Source: Ramlibacter monticola (GTDB taxonomy: Bacteria > Pseudomonadota > Gammaproteobacteria > Burkholderiales > Burkholderiaceae_C). Taken from it: a DNA stretch of 64,000 nt. Under the pieces are notes generated by a model, which saw only the letters and a program-made list of their open reading frames with translations, searched no databases and was not told the origin of the DNA. Positions 56,916-64,000 of this stretch are shown piece by piece. How positions within the stretch are numbered: the first letter of the stretch is position 1; each line of letters begins with the position of its first letter. The stretch lies in contig NZ_JAEQNE010000010.1 of the NCBI RefSeq assembly GCF_016722785.1, forward strand, positions 1 through 64,000, read 5' to 3'. Position numbers and translations under genes: made by a program.

Positions 56916-57608
56916 TCAGTGCCCCGAGGCGGACTGGGCGCCGAGGTTGCGCTGCAGGATGTTGGAGAACTCCTCGATGAAGGTCTCCAGCTTGATGGCG
57001 ACGCGGTCGATGTCGCGGGCGAAGCGGTTGTAGGCCACCACCGCCGGGATGGCGGCGAACAGGCCCAGCGCGGTGGCGACCAGCGCCTCGGCGATGCCGG
57101 GCGCCACGGTGGCCAGCGTCACCTGCTGCAGGGCGCCCAGGCCGGTGAAGGCGTGCATGATCCCCCACACGGTGCCGAACAGGCCGACGTAGGGCGAGAC
57201 CGAGCCGACCGAGGCCAGGAAGGACAGGTGCATTTCCACCACGTCGAGTTCGCGCTGGAAGCTCGCGCGCATCGCGCGGCGGGCGCCATCGAGCAGGGTG
57301 GCGGCATCGGCGATGCGGCGCTCGCGCAGCTTCTGGTACTCGCGCATGCCGGAGGCGAAGATGCGCTCCATGGGGCCGGCCAGCTTGGCGTTCTGCGCAG
57401 CGGCCGCGAACAGGTCGTTGAGGCTGGTCCCGGACCAGAAGTCGCGCTCGAACTCCTCGTTCTTGCTATTCACCCGGCGCAGCGCGAACAGCTTGCCGAA
57501 AATGGCCGCCCAGCTCGTGATGGACACGAACAGCAGCAGCAGCATCACCAGCTGCACGACGAGGCTGGCCCCCAGCACGAGCTGCAGGATGGACAGGTCT
57601 TGGTTCAT
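56916..57608 (-). CDS. tolQ: TolQ, proton-channel subunit of the Tol system
   Basis: A 230-residue ExbB/TolQ protein with three membrane helices. The conserved block is GLFGTVWGIMHAFTGLGALQ and, near the C-terminus, ATALGLFAAIPAVVAYNRFA. ATG 57608 overlaps the ybgC stop (ATGA). It forms the stator with TolR. Confidence 0.94.
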   Translation of the reverse strand: MNQDLSILQLVLGASLVVQLVMLLLLFVSITSWAAIFGKLFALRRVNSKNEEFERDFWSGTSLNDLFAAAAQNAKLAGPMERIFASGMREYQKLRERRIADAATLLDGARRAMRASFQRELDVVEMHLSFLASVGSVSPYVGLFGTVWGIMHAFTGLGALQQVTLATVAPGIAEALVATALGLFAAIPAVVAYNRFARDIDRVAIKLETFIEEFSNILQRNLGAQSASGH

Positions 57609-58006
57609 TCGCTTCTGAGGACTCCGAGGATGGCCGGGGGGATGCGGCCCGGCCGCAGCGTCTTGTCGTCGACCCAGCCGATGCGGATCGTGCCTTCGGC
57701 CAGCAGGGTGTCGCCGCGACGGGCTTGCTGACCGATTATCAGAGACGCTTTGCCAAGCTCTTTCAACTCGGCCGTAACAATAAGTTCGTCGTCGAGTTTC
57801 GCCGGCGCCACATAGCGCACGTAAGTCTCGCTGACGATGAAGATGCCGCCCACCTCCTCGCGCAGCCGGCTCTGCGCCAGGCCCAGCGAGCGCAGCCATT
57901 CGGTGCGGGCGCGCTCGAAGAACTTCAGGTAGTTGGCGTAGAAGACGATGCCGCCCGCGTCGGTGTCCTCCCAGTAGACGCGGACCGGCCAGGCGAAGGC
58001 CGTCAT
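57605..58006 (-). CDS. ybgC: YbgC-type acyl-CoA thioesterase
   Basis: A 133-residue hotdog protein. The signature is VYWEDTDAGGIVFYANYLKF with the catalytic Asp. It is usually the first gene of the tol-pal cluster and acts on short or hydroxybenzoyl-CoA thioesters. Here its start overlaps the stop of the upstream aminotransferase (ATGA), and its stop overlaps the tolQ start, so the whole set is translationally coupled. Confidence 0.93.
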   Translation of the reverse strand: MTAFAWPVRVYWEDTDAGGIVFYANYLKFFERARTEWLRSLGLAQSRLREEVGGIFIVSETYVRYVAPAKLDDELIVTAELKELGKASLIIGQQARRGDTLLAEGTIRIGWVDDKTLRPGRIPPAILGVLRSE

Positions 58007-59187
58007 CGCAGCAGGGCCTCGAGCCGCGTCGCCGCCTCCTGCAGCTGCGCCATCGAATTGGCGGTGGAGAAGCGGATGAAGCGGCCGGTGTCGGCATGGC
58101 CGAAGTCGCGGCCGGGCGTCACGGCGACGTGGGCGCGCCGCATCACCTCGAAGGCGAAGTCCCAGCTGCCCTCCACGCCGAGGCGCTGCGCCGCGTCGGC
58201 GCAGTCGGCCCACGCGTAGAAGGCGCCGTCGGGCACCACGGGCACGGCGAGGCCCATGGCCTGCAGCTGCGGGATGAACCAGTCGCGGCGGGCCTGGAAT
58301 TCGGCGCGCCGGCGCTCGTACTCGGCGATGCTCTCCGGCTCGAAGCAGGCCAGCGCCGCGTGCTGCGCCACCGTGCTGGGGCAGATGAACAGGTTCTGCG
58401 CCAGCCGCTCCAGCGGCGCGACCAGCACTTCCGGCACCACCAGCCAGCCGAGGCGCCAGCCGGTCATGTTGAAGTACTTCGAGAAGCTGTTGATGCTGAT
58501 CACCTGGTCGTCCAGCGCCAGGGCCGTGTGGCCGAAGGTGTCGTCGTAGGACAGGCCCAGGTAGATCTCGTCCAGCAGCGTGATGCCGCCCTTCGCCTTC
58601 ACGAAGCCGTGGATCCTGCGCAGTTCGTCCGGGTGGATCGAGGTGCCCGTGGGATTGGAGGGCGAGGCCAGCAGCACGCCGCGGGTGCGCGGGCCCCAGT
58701 GCTCCTCCACCTTGGCGGCGCTGAGCTGGTAGCGTTCGGCGGCCGTCGTCGGGATCAGCACCGCGTCGCCCTCGGCGGCGCTCACGAAGTGCCGGTTGCA
58801 GGGGTAGCTCGGGTCCGGCATCAGGATCTCGTCGCCGGCCTCGATCAGCGCCAGGCAGGCGAGCTGCAGCGCCGCGGAGGCACCGGCGGTGACCACGATG
58901 CGGCTGGCCGGCACGGCCACGCCGAAGCGTTCGCGGTACCAGCCGCTGATGCGCTCGCGCAGGGCGTGCAGGCCGGTCGCGTCGGTGTACTGGGTGCGGC
59001 CGTCGCGGATCGCCCTGGCGGCGGCTTCCTGCACCAGCGGCGGCGCCGTGAAGTCCGGCTCGCCGATGTTCAGGAAGATCATGGGGCTCGCGCTGCGCGC
59101 CACTTCGCGCGCCAGCTGCGAAGCCGCCTTGGCGACCTCCATCACGTAGAAGGGCTCGATGCGCTCGGCGCGCCGCGCGAGTCTCAT
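58003..59187 (-). CDS. pyridoxal-phosphate aminotransferase (class I, AspC/AlaT-like)
   Basis: A 394-residue class I aminotransferase. The PLP lysine is in SFSKYFNMTGWRLGWLVVP (about residue 235); LASPSNPTGTSIHPDEL and ITLLDEIYLGLSYD are upstream. It starts MRLARRAERIEPFYVMEVAK. The amino-acid substrate cannot be told apart by sequence alone; alanine/aspartate-like activity is likely. It lies between nusB (28 bp upstream) and ybgC. Confidence 0.9.
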   Translation of the reverse strand: MRLARRAERIEPFYVMEVAKAASQLAREVARSASPMIFLNIGEPDFTAPPLVQEAAARAIRDGRTQYTDATGLHALRERISGWYRERFGVAVPASRIVVTAGASAALQLACLALIEAGDEILMPDPSYPCNRHFVSAAEGDAVLIPTTAAERYQLSAAKVEEHWGPRTRGVLLASPSNPTGTSIHPDELRRIHGFVKAKGGITLLDEIYLGLSYDDTFGHTALALDDQVISINSFSKYFNMTGWRLGWLVVPEVLVAPLERLAQNLFICPSTVAQHAALACFEPESIAEYERRRAEFQARRDWFIPQLQAMGLAVPVVPDGAFYAWADCADAAQRLGVEGSWDFAFEVMRRAHVAVTPGRDFGHADTGRFIRFSTANSMAQLQEAATRLEALLR

Positions 59188-59215
59188 GCTGCCTGGCCCG
59201 GTCCTCGGGGGTGGG

Positions 59216-59695
59216 TCATCCCCTCGCCTTTCCGGTGGCGCGGTCGGCTTCCACTTCGACCGAGCGCAGCTGCGGCGCCAGGCCATTGAGCACGCCGTTG
59301 ACGTACTTGTGGCCGTCGGTGCCGCCGAACTCCTTGGCCAGCTCGATGCACTCGTTGAGCACGACGCGCCAGGGCACGTCGGGGGCGTGCAGGAATTCGT
59401 AGGTGCCGATCCACATCACGGCCCGCTCGATCGGCGAGATCTCTTCCAGCTTGCGATCGAGCAGGGGCACGATCAGCGCGTCGAGCTCGCCCGACTCGCG
59501 GATGCAGCCGTGCAGGAGGGCGTCGTAGTGCACGGCGTCGGCCTTGTGGAAACCCGACAGGCCGCGGGTGAACTGGTCGATGGACTCGGGGTCCTGCCGG
59601 CCCACCAGGTGCTGGTACAGCGCCTGCACGGCGAACTCGCGGGCGCGGCTGCGCGGCGGCTTGGTGGAGGATTTGCGGGGAGGCGTCGTCGTCAT
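59216..59695 (-). CDS. nusB: transcription antitermination factor NusB
   Basis: A 159-residue all-helical RNA-binding protein for rRNA antitermination. REFAVQALYQHLVGRQDP is the N-terminal helix, and EISPIERAVMWIGTYEFLHA and ECIELAKEFGGTDGHKYVNG are the conserved C-terminal blocks. The ATG overlaps the ribH stop (ATGA). ribH-nusB order is standard in proteobacteria. Confidence 0.95.
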   Translation of the reverse strand: MTTTPPRKSSTKPPRSRAREFAVQALYQHLVGRQDPESIDQFTRGLSGFHKADAVHYDALLHGCIRESGELDALIVPLLDRKLEEISPIERAVMWIGTYEFLHAPDVPWRVVLNECIELAKEFGGTDGHKYVNGVLNGLAPQLRSVEVEADRATGKARG

Positions 59696-60156
59696 CCGAT
59701 GTCGTCCACGAGGTTGGCCATCTCGATCGCGACGAGGGCGGCGTCGCGGCCCTTCTCGACCTGCCGCGCCAGCGCCTGCTCCATGTTCTCGGTGGTGAGG
59801 ATGGCGTTGGCGATGGGCAGCTGGTAATCGAGCGCCACGCGCGTCACGCCCGCGGCCGATTCGTTGGAGACCAGCTCGAAGTGGTAGGTCTCGCCGCGGA
59901 TCACGCAGCCCAGCGCCACCAGCGCGTCGTAGCCGCCCTTTTCGGCCATGGCCTGCAGGGCGATCGGCACTTCCAGCGCACCGGGGACCAGCACGTGGTC
60001 GATGTTGCGTTCCTGCACGCCGCGCTTCAGCAATTCCGCGCGGCAGGCCTGCGCCAGCGCGTCGGTCACGCCCTGGTTGAAGCGCGCCTGCACGATGCCG
60101 ATGACCAGCTCCTTGCCGTCCAGCCGGTCGGCCGTGCCCTTGTCTGCACCAAACAT
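59692..60156 (-). CDS. ribH: 6,7-dimethyl-8-ribityllumazine synthase
   Basis: A 154-residue enzyme for the penultimate riboflavin step. It contains VLVPGALEVPIALQAMAEKG and VALGCVIRGETYHFELVSNE with the catalytic His. It assembles as an icosahedral or pentameric shell. It lies 18 nt after ribBX and overlaps nusB. Confidence 0.95.
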   Translation of the reverse strand: MFGADKGTADRLDGKELVIGIVQARFNQGVTDALAQACRAELLKRGVQERNIDHVLVPGALEVPIALQAMAEKGGYDALVALGCVIRGETYHFELVSNESAAGVTRVALDYQLPIANAILTTENMEQALARQVEKGRDAALVAIEMANLVDDIG

Positions 60157-60174
60157 GAAAACCCTCGAGATTCG

Positions 60175-61305
60175 TTAGTCGGGCCGGTGGATGTAGCCGG
60201 CCACTTCCAGGCCGTAACCGGCCATGCTGGGCATGCGCCGCGGCGTGCCCATGAGGTTCATCCGCTGCACGCCCAGCTCGCGCAGGATCTGAGCGCCCAC
60301 GCCGTAGGTGCGCAGGTCCATGCGCCCGCGCTCGGGCGCCTGCGACGCGCGCGCGGTGCCGTCGAACTGCGCCAGCAACTGCTCCGCGCCCTCGCCGCAA
60401 TTGAGCAGCACCGCGACGCCGCGGCCCGTCGCCGCGATGTGCTTCAGGCTCTGGTCCAGGGTCCACGAATGCATGGACCGGTTCAGCTCCAGCGCGTCCA
60501 GCACCGACAGCGGCTCGTGCACCCGCACGGGCACTTCCTGGCCCGCGTCCCAGCTGCCCTTGACGAGGGCGATGTGCAGGCCCTGGCTCGGCTGGTCGCG
60601 CCAGGCATGCGCCACGAACTCGCCGTAGGCCGTGAGCATGGGCCGCTGGCCGATCTTGCGCACCAGGCTTTCGTTGGCGCTCCGGTAGTGGATCAGGTCG
60701 GCGATGGTGCCGATCTTCAGGCCGTGTTCGGCGGCGAACAGCTGCAGGTCCGGCAAGCGCGCCATCGTGCCGTCGTCCTTCATGATCTCGCAGATCACGG
60801 CGGCGGGCGTCAGGCCCGCCATGGCGGCCAGGTCGCAGCCGGCTTCGGTATGGCCGGCGCGCATCAGCACGCCGCCGTCCACCGCCTGCAGCGGGAAGAT
60901 GTGGCCCGGCTGCACCAGGTCCTGCGCCTTCGCGTCGCGCGCCACCGCGGCCGCCACGGTGCGGGCGCGGTCGGCGGCGGAAATGCCGGTGGTGACGCCC
61001 TCGGCCGCCTCGATCGAGACGGTGAAGGCCGTGCCCATCTTGGTGCCGTTGCGCGCCACCATCGGCGGCAGCCGCAGCAGCTCGCAGCGCTCGCGGGTCA
61101 GCGTCAGGCAGATCAGGCCGCGGCCGAAGCGCGCCATGAAGTTGATCGCTTCCGGCGTGACGTGTTCGGCCGCCAGCACGAGGTCGCCCTCGTTCTCGCG
61201 GTCCTCCTCGTCGACGAGGATCACCATGCGGCCGGCCTTCATCTCGGCGACGATTTCCTCGACGCCGGAGATGGCGACGGGGGCGAGGGGAGTGCGCGCG
61301 TTCAT
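60175..61305 (-). CDS. ribB: 3,4-dihydroxy-2-butanone 4-phosphate synthase with a degenerate GTP cyclohydrolase II domain
   Basis: A 376-residue fusion. The N-terminal RibB part (about 1-215) has the catalytic VDEEDRENEGDLVLAAEHVT and GHTEAGCDLAAMAGL. The C-terminal part (about 220-376) resembles RibA but lacks the zinc cysteines (the C-x2-GD...CDC region reads VPVRVHEPLSVLDALELNRS), so it is the RibBX type without GCH II activity. A separate active RibA should exist elsewhere. The ATG overlaps the ribE stop. Confidence 0.92.
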   Translation of the reverse strand: MNARTPLAPVAISGVEEIVAEMKAGRMVILVDEEDRENEGDLVLAAEHVTPEAINFMARFGRGLICLTLTRERCELLRLPPMVARNGTKMGTAFTVSIEAAEGVTTGISAADRARTVAAAVARDAKAQDLVQPGHIFPLQAVDGGVLMRAGHTEAGCDLAAMAGLTPAAVICEIMKDDGTMARLPDLQLFAAEHGLKIGTIADLIHYRSANESLVRKIGQRPMLTAYGEFVAHAWRDQPSQGLHIALVKGSWDAGQEVPVRVHEPLSVLDALELNRSMHSWTLDQSLKHIAATGRGVAVLLNCGEGAEQLLAQFDGTARASQAPERGRMDLRTYGVGAQILRELGVQRMNLMGTPRRMPSMAGYGLEVAGYIHRPD

Positions 61306-61931
61306 TGCGGGCCCTTTCCGGCGCCCAGCATGCGTTCGACGTAGCGGGCGATGAGGTCGATCTCCAGGTTCACGCGGGCGCCGGCCTTCAGCACGTGCAG
61401 CGCCGTGTTTTCCACCGTGTGCGGGATCAGGTTGATGCTCAGCTCGGTGCCGTCGGCGCGGTCCTCGATGGTGTTGACCGTGAGGCTGACGCCGTTGACC
61501 GTGATCGAGCCCTTGTAGGCGAGGTACTTGCCCAGCGCCTGCGGGGCCAGGATGCACAGTTCCCAGCTCTCGCCCACCGGCGCCATCCGCGTCACGCTGC
61601 CGACGCCGTCGACGTGGCCGGACACGAGGTGGCCGCCCAGGCGGTCCTGCGGGCGCAGCGCCTTTTCCAGGTTCACCGGGCCGGGCTGCGCGAGGCCGGC
61701 GGTCTTGTCCAGGGATTCGGCCGAGATCTCGATGGTGAAGCGGCCCGCATTGGCGTCCAGCGAGGTCACCGTCATGCAGGCGCCGTTGAGCGCGATGCTG
61801 TCGCCCAGCCCCACATCGTCCAGGTAGCCTGCCGGCGCGGTGACGGTCAGCCGCTTGCCGTGCTGCTGCGAAGATCCGAGGTCGTCGATGGCGGCGATAC
61901 GCCCGACGCCGGTGATGATGCCGGTGAACAT
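61302..61931 (-). CDS. ribE: riboflavin synthase alpha chain
   Basis: A 209-residue protein of two lumazine-binding repeats. The first begins MFTGIITGVGRIAAIDDLGS and the second LGGHLVSGHVDGVGSVTRMA. It turns two lumazines into riboflavin. It overlaps ribBX by four bases and follows ribD after 44 nt. Confidence 0.95.
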   Translation of the reverse strand: MFTGIITGVGRIAAIDDLGSSQQHGKRLTVTAPAGYLDDVGLGDSIALNGACMTVTSLDANAGRFTIEISAESLDKTAGLAQPGPVNLEKALRPQDRLGGHLVSGHVDGVGSVTRMAPVGESWELCILAPQALGKYLAYKGSITVNGVSLTVNTIEDRADGTELSINLIPHTVENTALHVLKAGARVNLEIDLIARYVERMLGAGKGPQ

Positions 61932-61975
61932 CCCGCTATTGTCGCAGGTACGGAACGGCGACCTCCGCGGCGGGG

Positions 61976-63082
61976 CTAGAAGACGGCGCGTCCCGGGATG
62001 CGGGCCAGCATCCGGAGGTCCGCCCCGACGCGTTCGCAGGGGCCGAATTCAAGCGCCACGCCTTGGGCGAGCTCCTCCAGCGGCCCGATGTTCACCATGC
62101 CCCGCCCGCTTCCCAGCAGCTTCGGCGCCAGGTAGACCAGGAACTCGTCGACCAGCCCCTCGCGCAGCAGCGAGCCGTTGAGCTTGAATCCCGACTCCAC
62201 GTGCAATTCATTGACGCCGCGGCCGGCCAGGTCCCGCAGCAGGGCCGCCAGATCGACCTTGCCGCCCGGGCCGGGCAGGTGGGTGACGTGGGCGCCGCGC
62301 GCTTCCAGGGCCGCCTGCGCTTCGGGCTGTTGCTCCGCCGCGTAGATCCAGACCGGGCGCTGCGGCACCCCGAACAGCGCCGCGTCCGGCGGCGTGTGCA
62401 GGCGGCTGTCGACCACCACCAGCGGCGGCTGCTTGCCGACCGGGGCCAGCCGCACGTCCAGCCGCGGGTCGTCGTCCAGCACGGTGCCGATGCCGGTGAG
62501 CAGGGCGCCGGCGCGGGCGCGCCAGCCGTGGCCGTCGGCGCGGGCCGCCTCGCCGGTGATCCACTGGCTGCGGCCGTTGGCCAGCGCGGTCTGGCCGTCG
62601 AGGGAGGCCGCGATCTTCATGCGCACCCAGGGGCGGCCGCGCACCATGCGGCTGAAGAAGCCGATGTTCAGTTCGCGCGCCTCGGCGGCCCCGGGGCCGG
62701 TCTCCACCGCCACGCCCGCGGCCCGCAGCCGGGCGAAGCCCTGGCCGGCCACCAGCGGGTTGGGATCGGTGAGGGAGGCGACCACCCGCGCGATGCCGGC
62801 GCTGGCCAGCGCGTCGCAGCAGGGGCCGGTGCGGCCGTGGTGGGCGCAGGGCTCCAGCGTCACCCAGGCGGTGGCGCCGCGCACGTCGTGTCCCCGGGCC
62901 GCGGCATCGCGCAGGGCCATGATCTCCGCGTGGGCCTGGCCGGCGGGCTGCGTGTGGCCCTGGCCGAGGACCGTGCGGCCGTCGGCCGCGACGATCACGC
63001 AGCCGACGCGGGGGTTGGGTTCGGTGTGGCCGACGGCGCGCGCGGCGAGCGCGAGCGCCTGGTCCATCGGGTTATCGGACAT
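61976..63082 (-). CDS. ribD: bifunctional riboflavin deaminase/reductase
   Basis: A 368-residue enzyme. The deaminase domain (about 1-145) has the zinc motif HAEIMAL and TLEPCAHHGRTGPCCDAL. The reductase domain (about 150-365) has KIAASLDGQTALANGRSQWI. It is the first gene of the ribD-ribE-ribBX-ribH-nusB-aminotransferase-ybgC-tolQRA operon. No FMN riboswitch is visible in the 37 nt before it. Confidence 0.95.
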   Translation of the reverse strand: MSDNPMDQALALAARAVGHTEPNPRVGCVIVAADGRTVLGQGHTQPAGQAHAEIMALRDAAARGHDVRGATAWVTLEPCAHHGRTGPCCDALASAGIARVVASLTDPNPLVAGQGFARLRAAGVAVETGPGAAEARELNIGFFSRMVRGRPWVRMKIAASLDGQTALANGRSQWITGEAARADGHGWRARAGALLTGIGTVLDDDPRLDVRLAPVGKQPPLVVVDSRLHTPPDAALFGVPQRPVWIYAAEQQPEAQAALEARGAHVTHLPGPGGKVDLAALLRDLAGRGVNELHVESGFKLNGSLLREGLVDEFLVYLAPKLLGSGRGMVNIGPLEELAQGVALEFGPCERVGADLRMLARIPGRAVF

Positions 63083-63119
63083 CCGGGCATTGTGCGGGAG
63101 GGCGGGCGCCCCCCTCGCA

Positions 63120-64000
63120 TCAATCCCCGTTCAGCTCGCGCCAGGAGATGCGGCGCGCCGGGCCGGTGTTCGGGGCGAACGGGATGTTCTTCAGCAGGGC
63201 TTCCACCAGGTCGGTGATCGGCTGCTGGGGGCCGCCGTTGCCGCTGCCGTCGCCCGTGCCGTCGCTGGGAGTGCCACCGCCGGCGTCGGAGCCGGTCGAG
63301 CCGCCGCCCGAGACGCGGATGATGCCGCGCATCTGGCCCTGCTCGGTCCGCACCACCGACGGACGCGTCGCCACGCAGGTGCACAGTTCGGAGCCGGCCA
63401 CGTTCCGGGTGCCCTGCACCGGGCCGCCGGTGAGGTAGTCCAGGAAGTACAGGAAGCTCTTCGCGTCCACCAGCGAGCTCTCGCCGCTGCAGCCGACGAT
63501 CAGGGCCGTGCTCGGCGGCTGGGGCTTGATGGTCGTGAACACCAGGGTGCCCACCGCCAGCGTGGCGTCCGTCACCGAGCGTTCGCCCTGCAGCGCCAGG
63601 TCGACGAACCAGCCGTTCTTCACGCCCCAGTCCACCGGGCTGGCGGTCACGGTCCGGACCTGCTGGCCGGGGGTGCAGACGGTGAGGGGCGAGCCCTGAG
63701 GGCACTCCTGCTCTACCAGGGTCTGCTGCACGAAGTTGCTGCCGCTCTGGCGTGGCGTGGCCAGGGTCGTCGAGTCCAGCTTGTCCTTCACGGCGTACAT
63801 GGTCTGCTGGCGCGTGTCGGTCAGGTCGGTCTGGCCAAGGTAGCGGCCGGTGCCGACGATCACCATCGGATTGGAGGCCACTGCGGCCACCACGGGCTTG
63901 GAAGTGATCGGCTGCGGGTTGCCGGCGGCGTCACGCAACTGCACCAGCAGCTGGGCGTCGGTGCCGGGGGCGCCGACCGTGTTGTTCACGTCGAAGCGCC
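63120..64000 (-). CDS. pilY1: PilY1-like type IV pilus tip protein, C-terminal part (5' end outside window)
   Basis: About 293 residues are visible; the frame stays open to the window edge (RFDVNN...), so this is the C-terminus of a much larger protein. It contains NPMVIVGTGRYLGQTDLTDT, the MYAVKD strand and PVDWGVKNGWFVDLALQGER, typical of the PilY1 beta-propeller C-terminal region. A Gly/Ser/Asp-rich linker comes near the end. It acts in pilus biogenesis, adhesion and surface sensing. It is followed 37 nt later by ribD. Confidence 0.88.
   Translation of the reverse strand, partial: RFDVNNTVGAPGTDAQLLVQLRDAAGNPQPITSKPVVAAVASNPMVIVGTGRYLGQTDLTDTRQQTMYAVKDKLDSTTLATPRQSGSNFVQQTLVEQECPQGSPLTVCTPGQQVRTVTASPVDWGVKNGWFVDLALQGERSVTDATLAVGTLVFTTIKPQPPSTALIVGCSGESSLVDAKSFLYFLDYLTGGPVQGTRNVAGSELCTCVATRPSVVRTEQGQMRGIIRVSGGGSTGSDAGGGTPSDGTGDGSGNGGPQQPITDLVEALLKNIPFAPNTGPARRISWRELNGD

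Noticed and set aside
63083..63119. FMN riboswitch before ribD
   Set aside because: The gap to the PilY1-like gene is only 37 nt and holds none of the conserved RFN blocks.

Overview
The window is GC-rich chromosomal DNA that looks like a betaproteobacterium of the order Burkholderiales, most likely Comamonadaceae (Ramlibacter/Variovorax-like). This rests on family resemblance of the proteins, the RibB-RibBX fusion, the two-CoA-transferase / TRAP / ETF-QO style of metabolism and the gene orders. No 16S gene is present, so the placement is inference.

Layout. 1-1141: insertion-sequence debris, an IS30-type transposase tail abutting a 3'-truncated IS3-type element that sits in a palindromic repeat. 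1469-6210: glycine cleavage operon gcvT-gcvH-gcvP (minus) led by a tandem glycine riboswitch. 6366-9194: TRAP transporter dctP-dctQ-dctM (minus). 9324-12944: ETF-ubiquinone oxidoreductase, an SDR, a thioesterase and an AhpD-like protein. 13207-17986: a LprI-like exported protein, a carboxymuconolactone-decarboxylase-like protein, then a PAS-LuxR regulator divergent from scoA-scoB and a CaiB-type CoA-transferase. 18118-21137: a secreted protein, a 3-methyladenine glycosylase and an ABC exporter. 21237-26505: a LexA box and the SOS mutasome cassette imuA-imuB-dnaE2, with repeat-derived in-frame insertions in imuB and dnaE2. 26521-29227: a LuxR regulator interrupted by an amber codon, divergent from atoD-atoA. 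29272-32037: a LEA14-like lipoprotein, a Frag1-like membrane protein, tRNA-Gly(CCC) and a degenerate kinase/receiver protein. 32045-34139: pncB and a CmpX-like channel protein. 34285-42958: a GABA/polyamine locus, gabD-potC-potB-potD-potA-gabT (minus), divergent from a MocR/GabR regulator. 43100-45724: alaS. 45795-50578: trmB, gluQRS and lysR (minus), divergent from pirin-doxX-pirin. 51078-54545: dnaE. 54689-55408: a TauD-like dioxygenase that lacks one iron ligand. 55606-63082: one long minus-strand operon, ribD-ribE-ribBX-ribH-nusB-aminotransferase-ybgC-tolQ-tolR-tolA. 63120-64000: the C-terminal part of a PilY1-like adhesin, running off the window.

How the genes work together. Three catabolic modules recur: glycine cleavage under direct glycine sensing; acyl/ketoacid-CoA handling (two 3-oxoacid/acetate CoA-transferase pairs, each divergent from its own LuxR-type regulator, plus a family III CoA-transferase, thioesterase and ETF-QO); and polyamine/GABA import and conversion to succinate. 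The DNA-repair module (ImuA, ImuB, DnaE2) is SOS-controlled by a good LexA box.

Most unusual non-coding content. A nested inverted-repeat element occurs twice (about 1152-1420 and 50611-50980), and the arms of its core hairpin differ between copies but stay paired within each copy. A second long palindromic family occurs at 6244-6347 and 54556-54676. Short REP-like hairpins lie between genes, and two are carried in frame inside the SOS polymerase genes. Most of the rest is ordinary housekeeping sequence.
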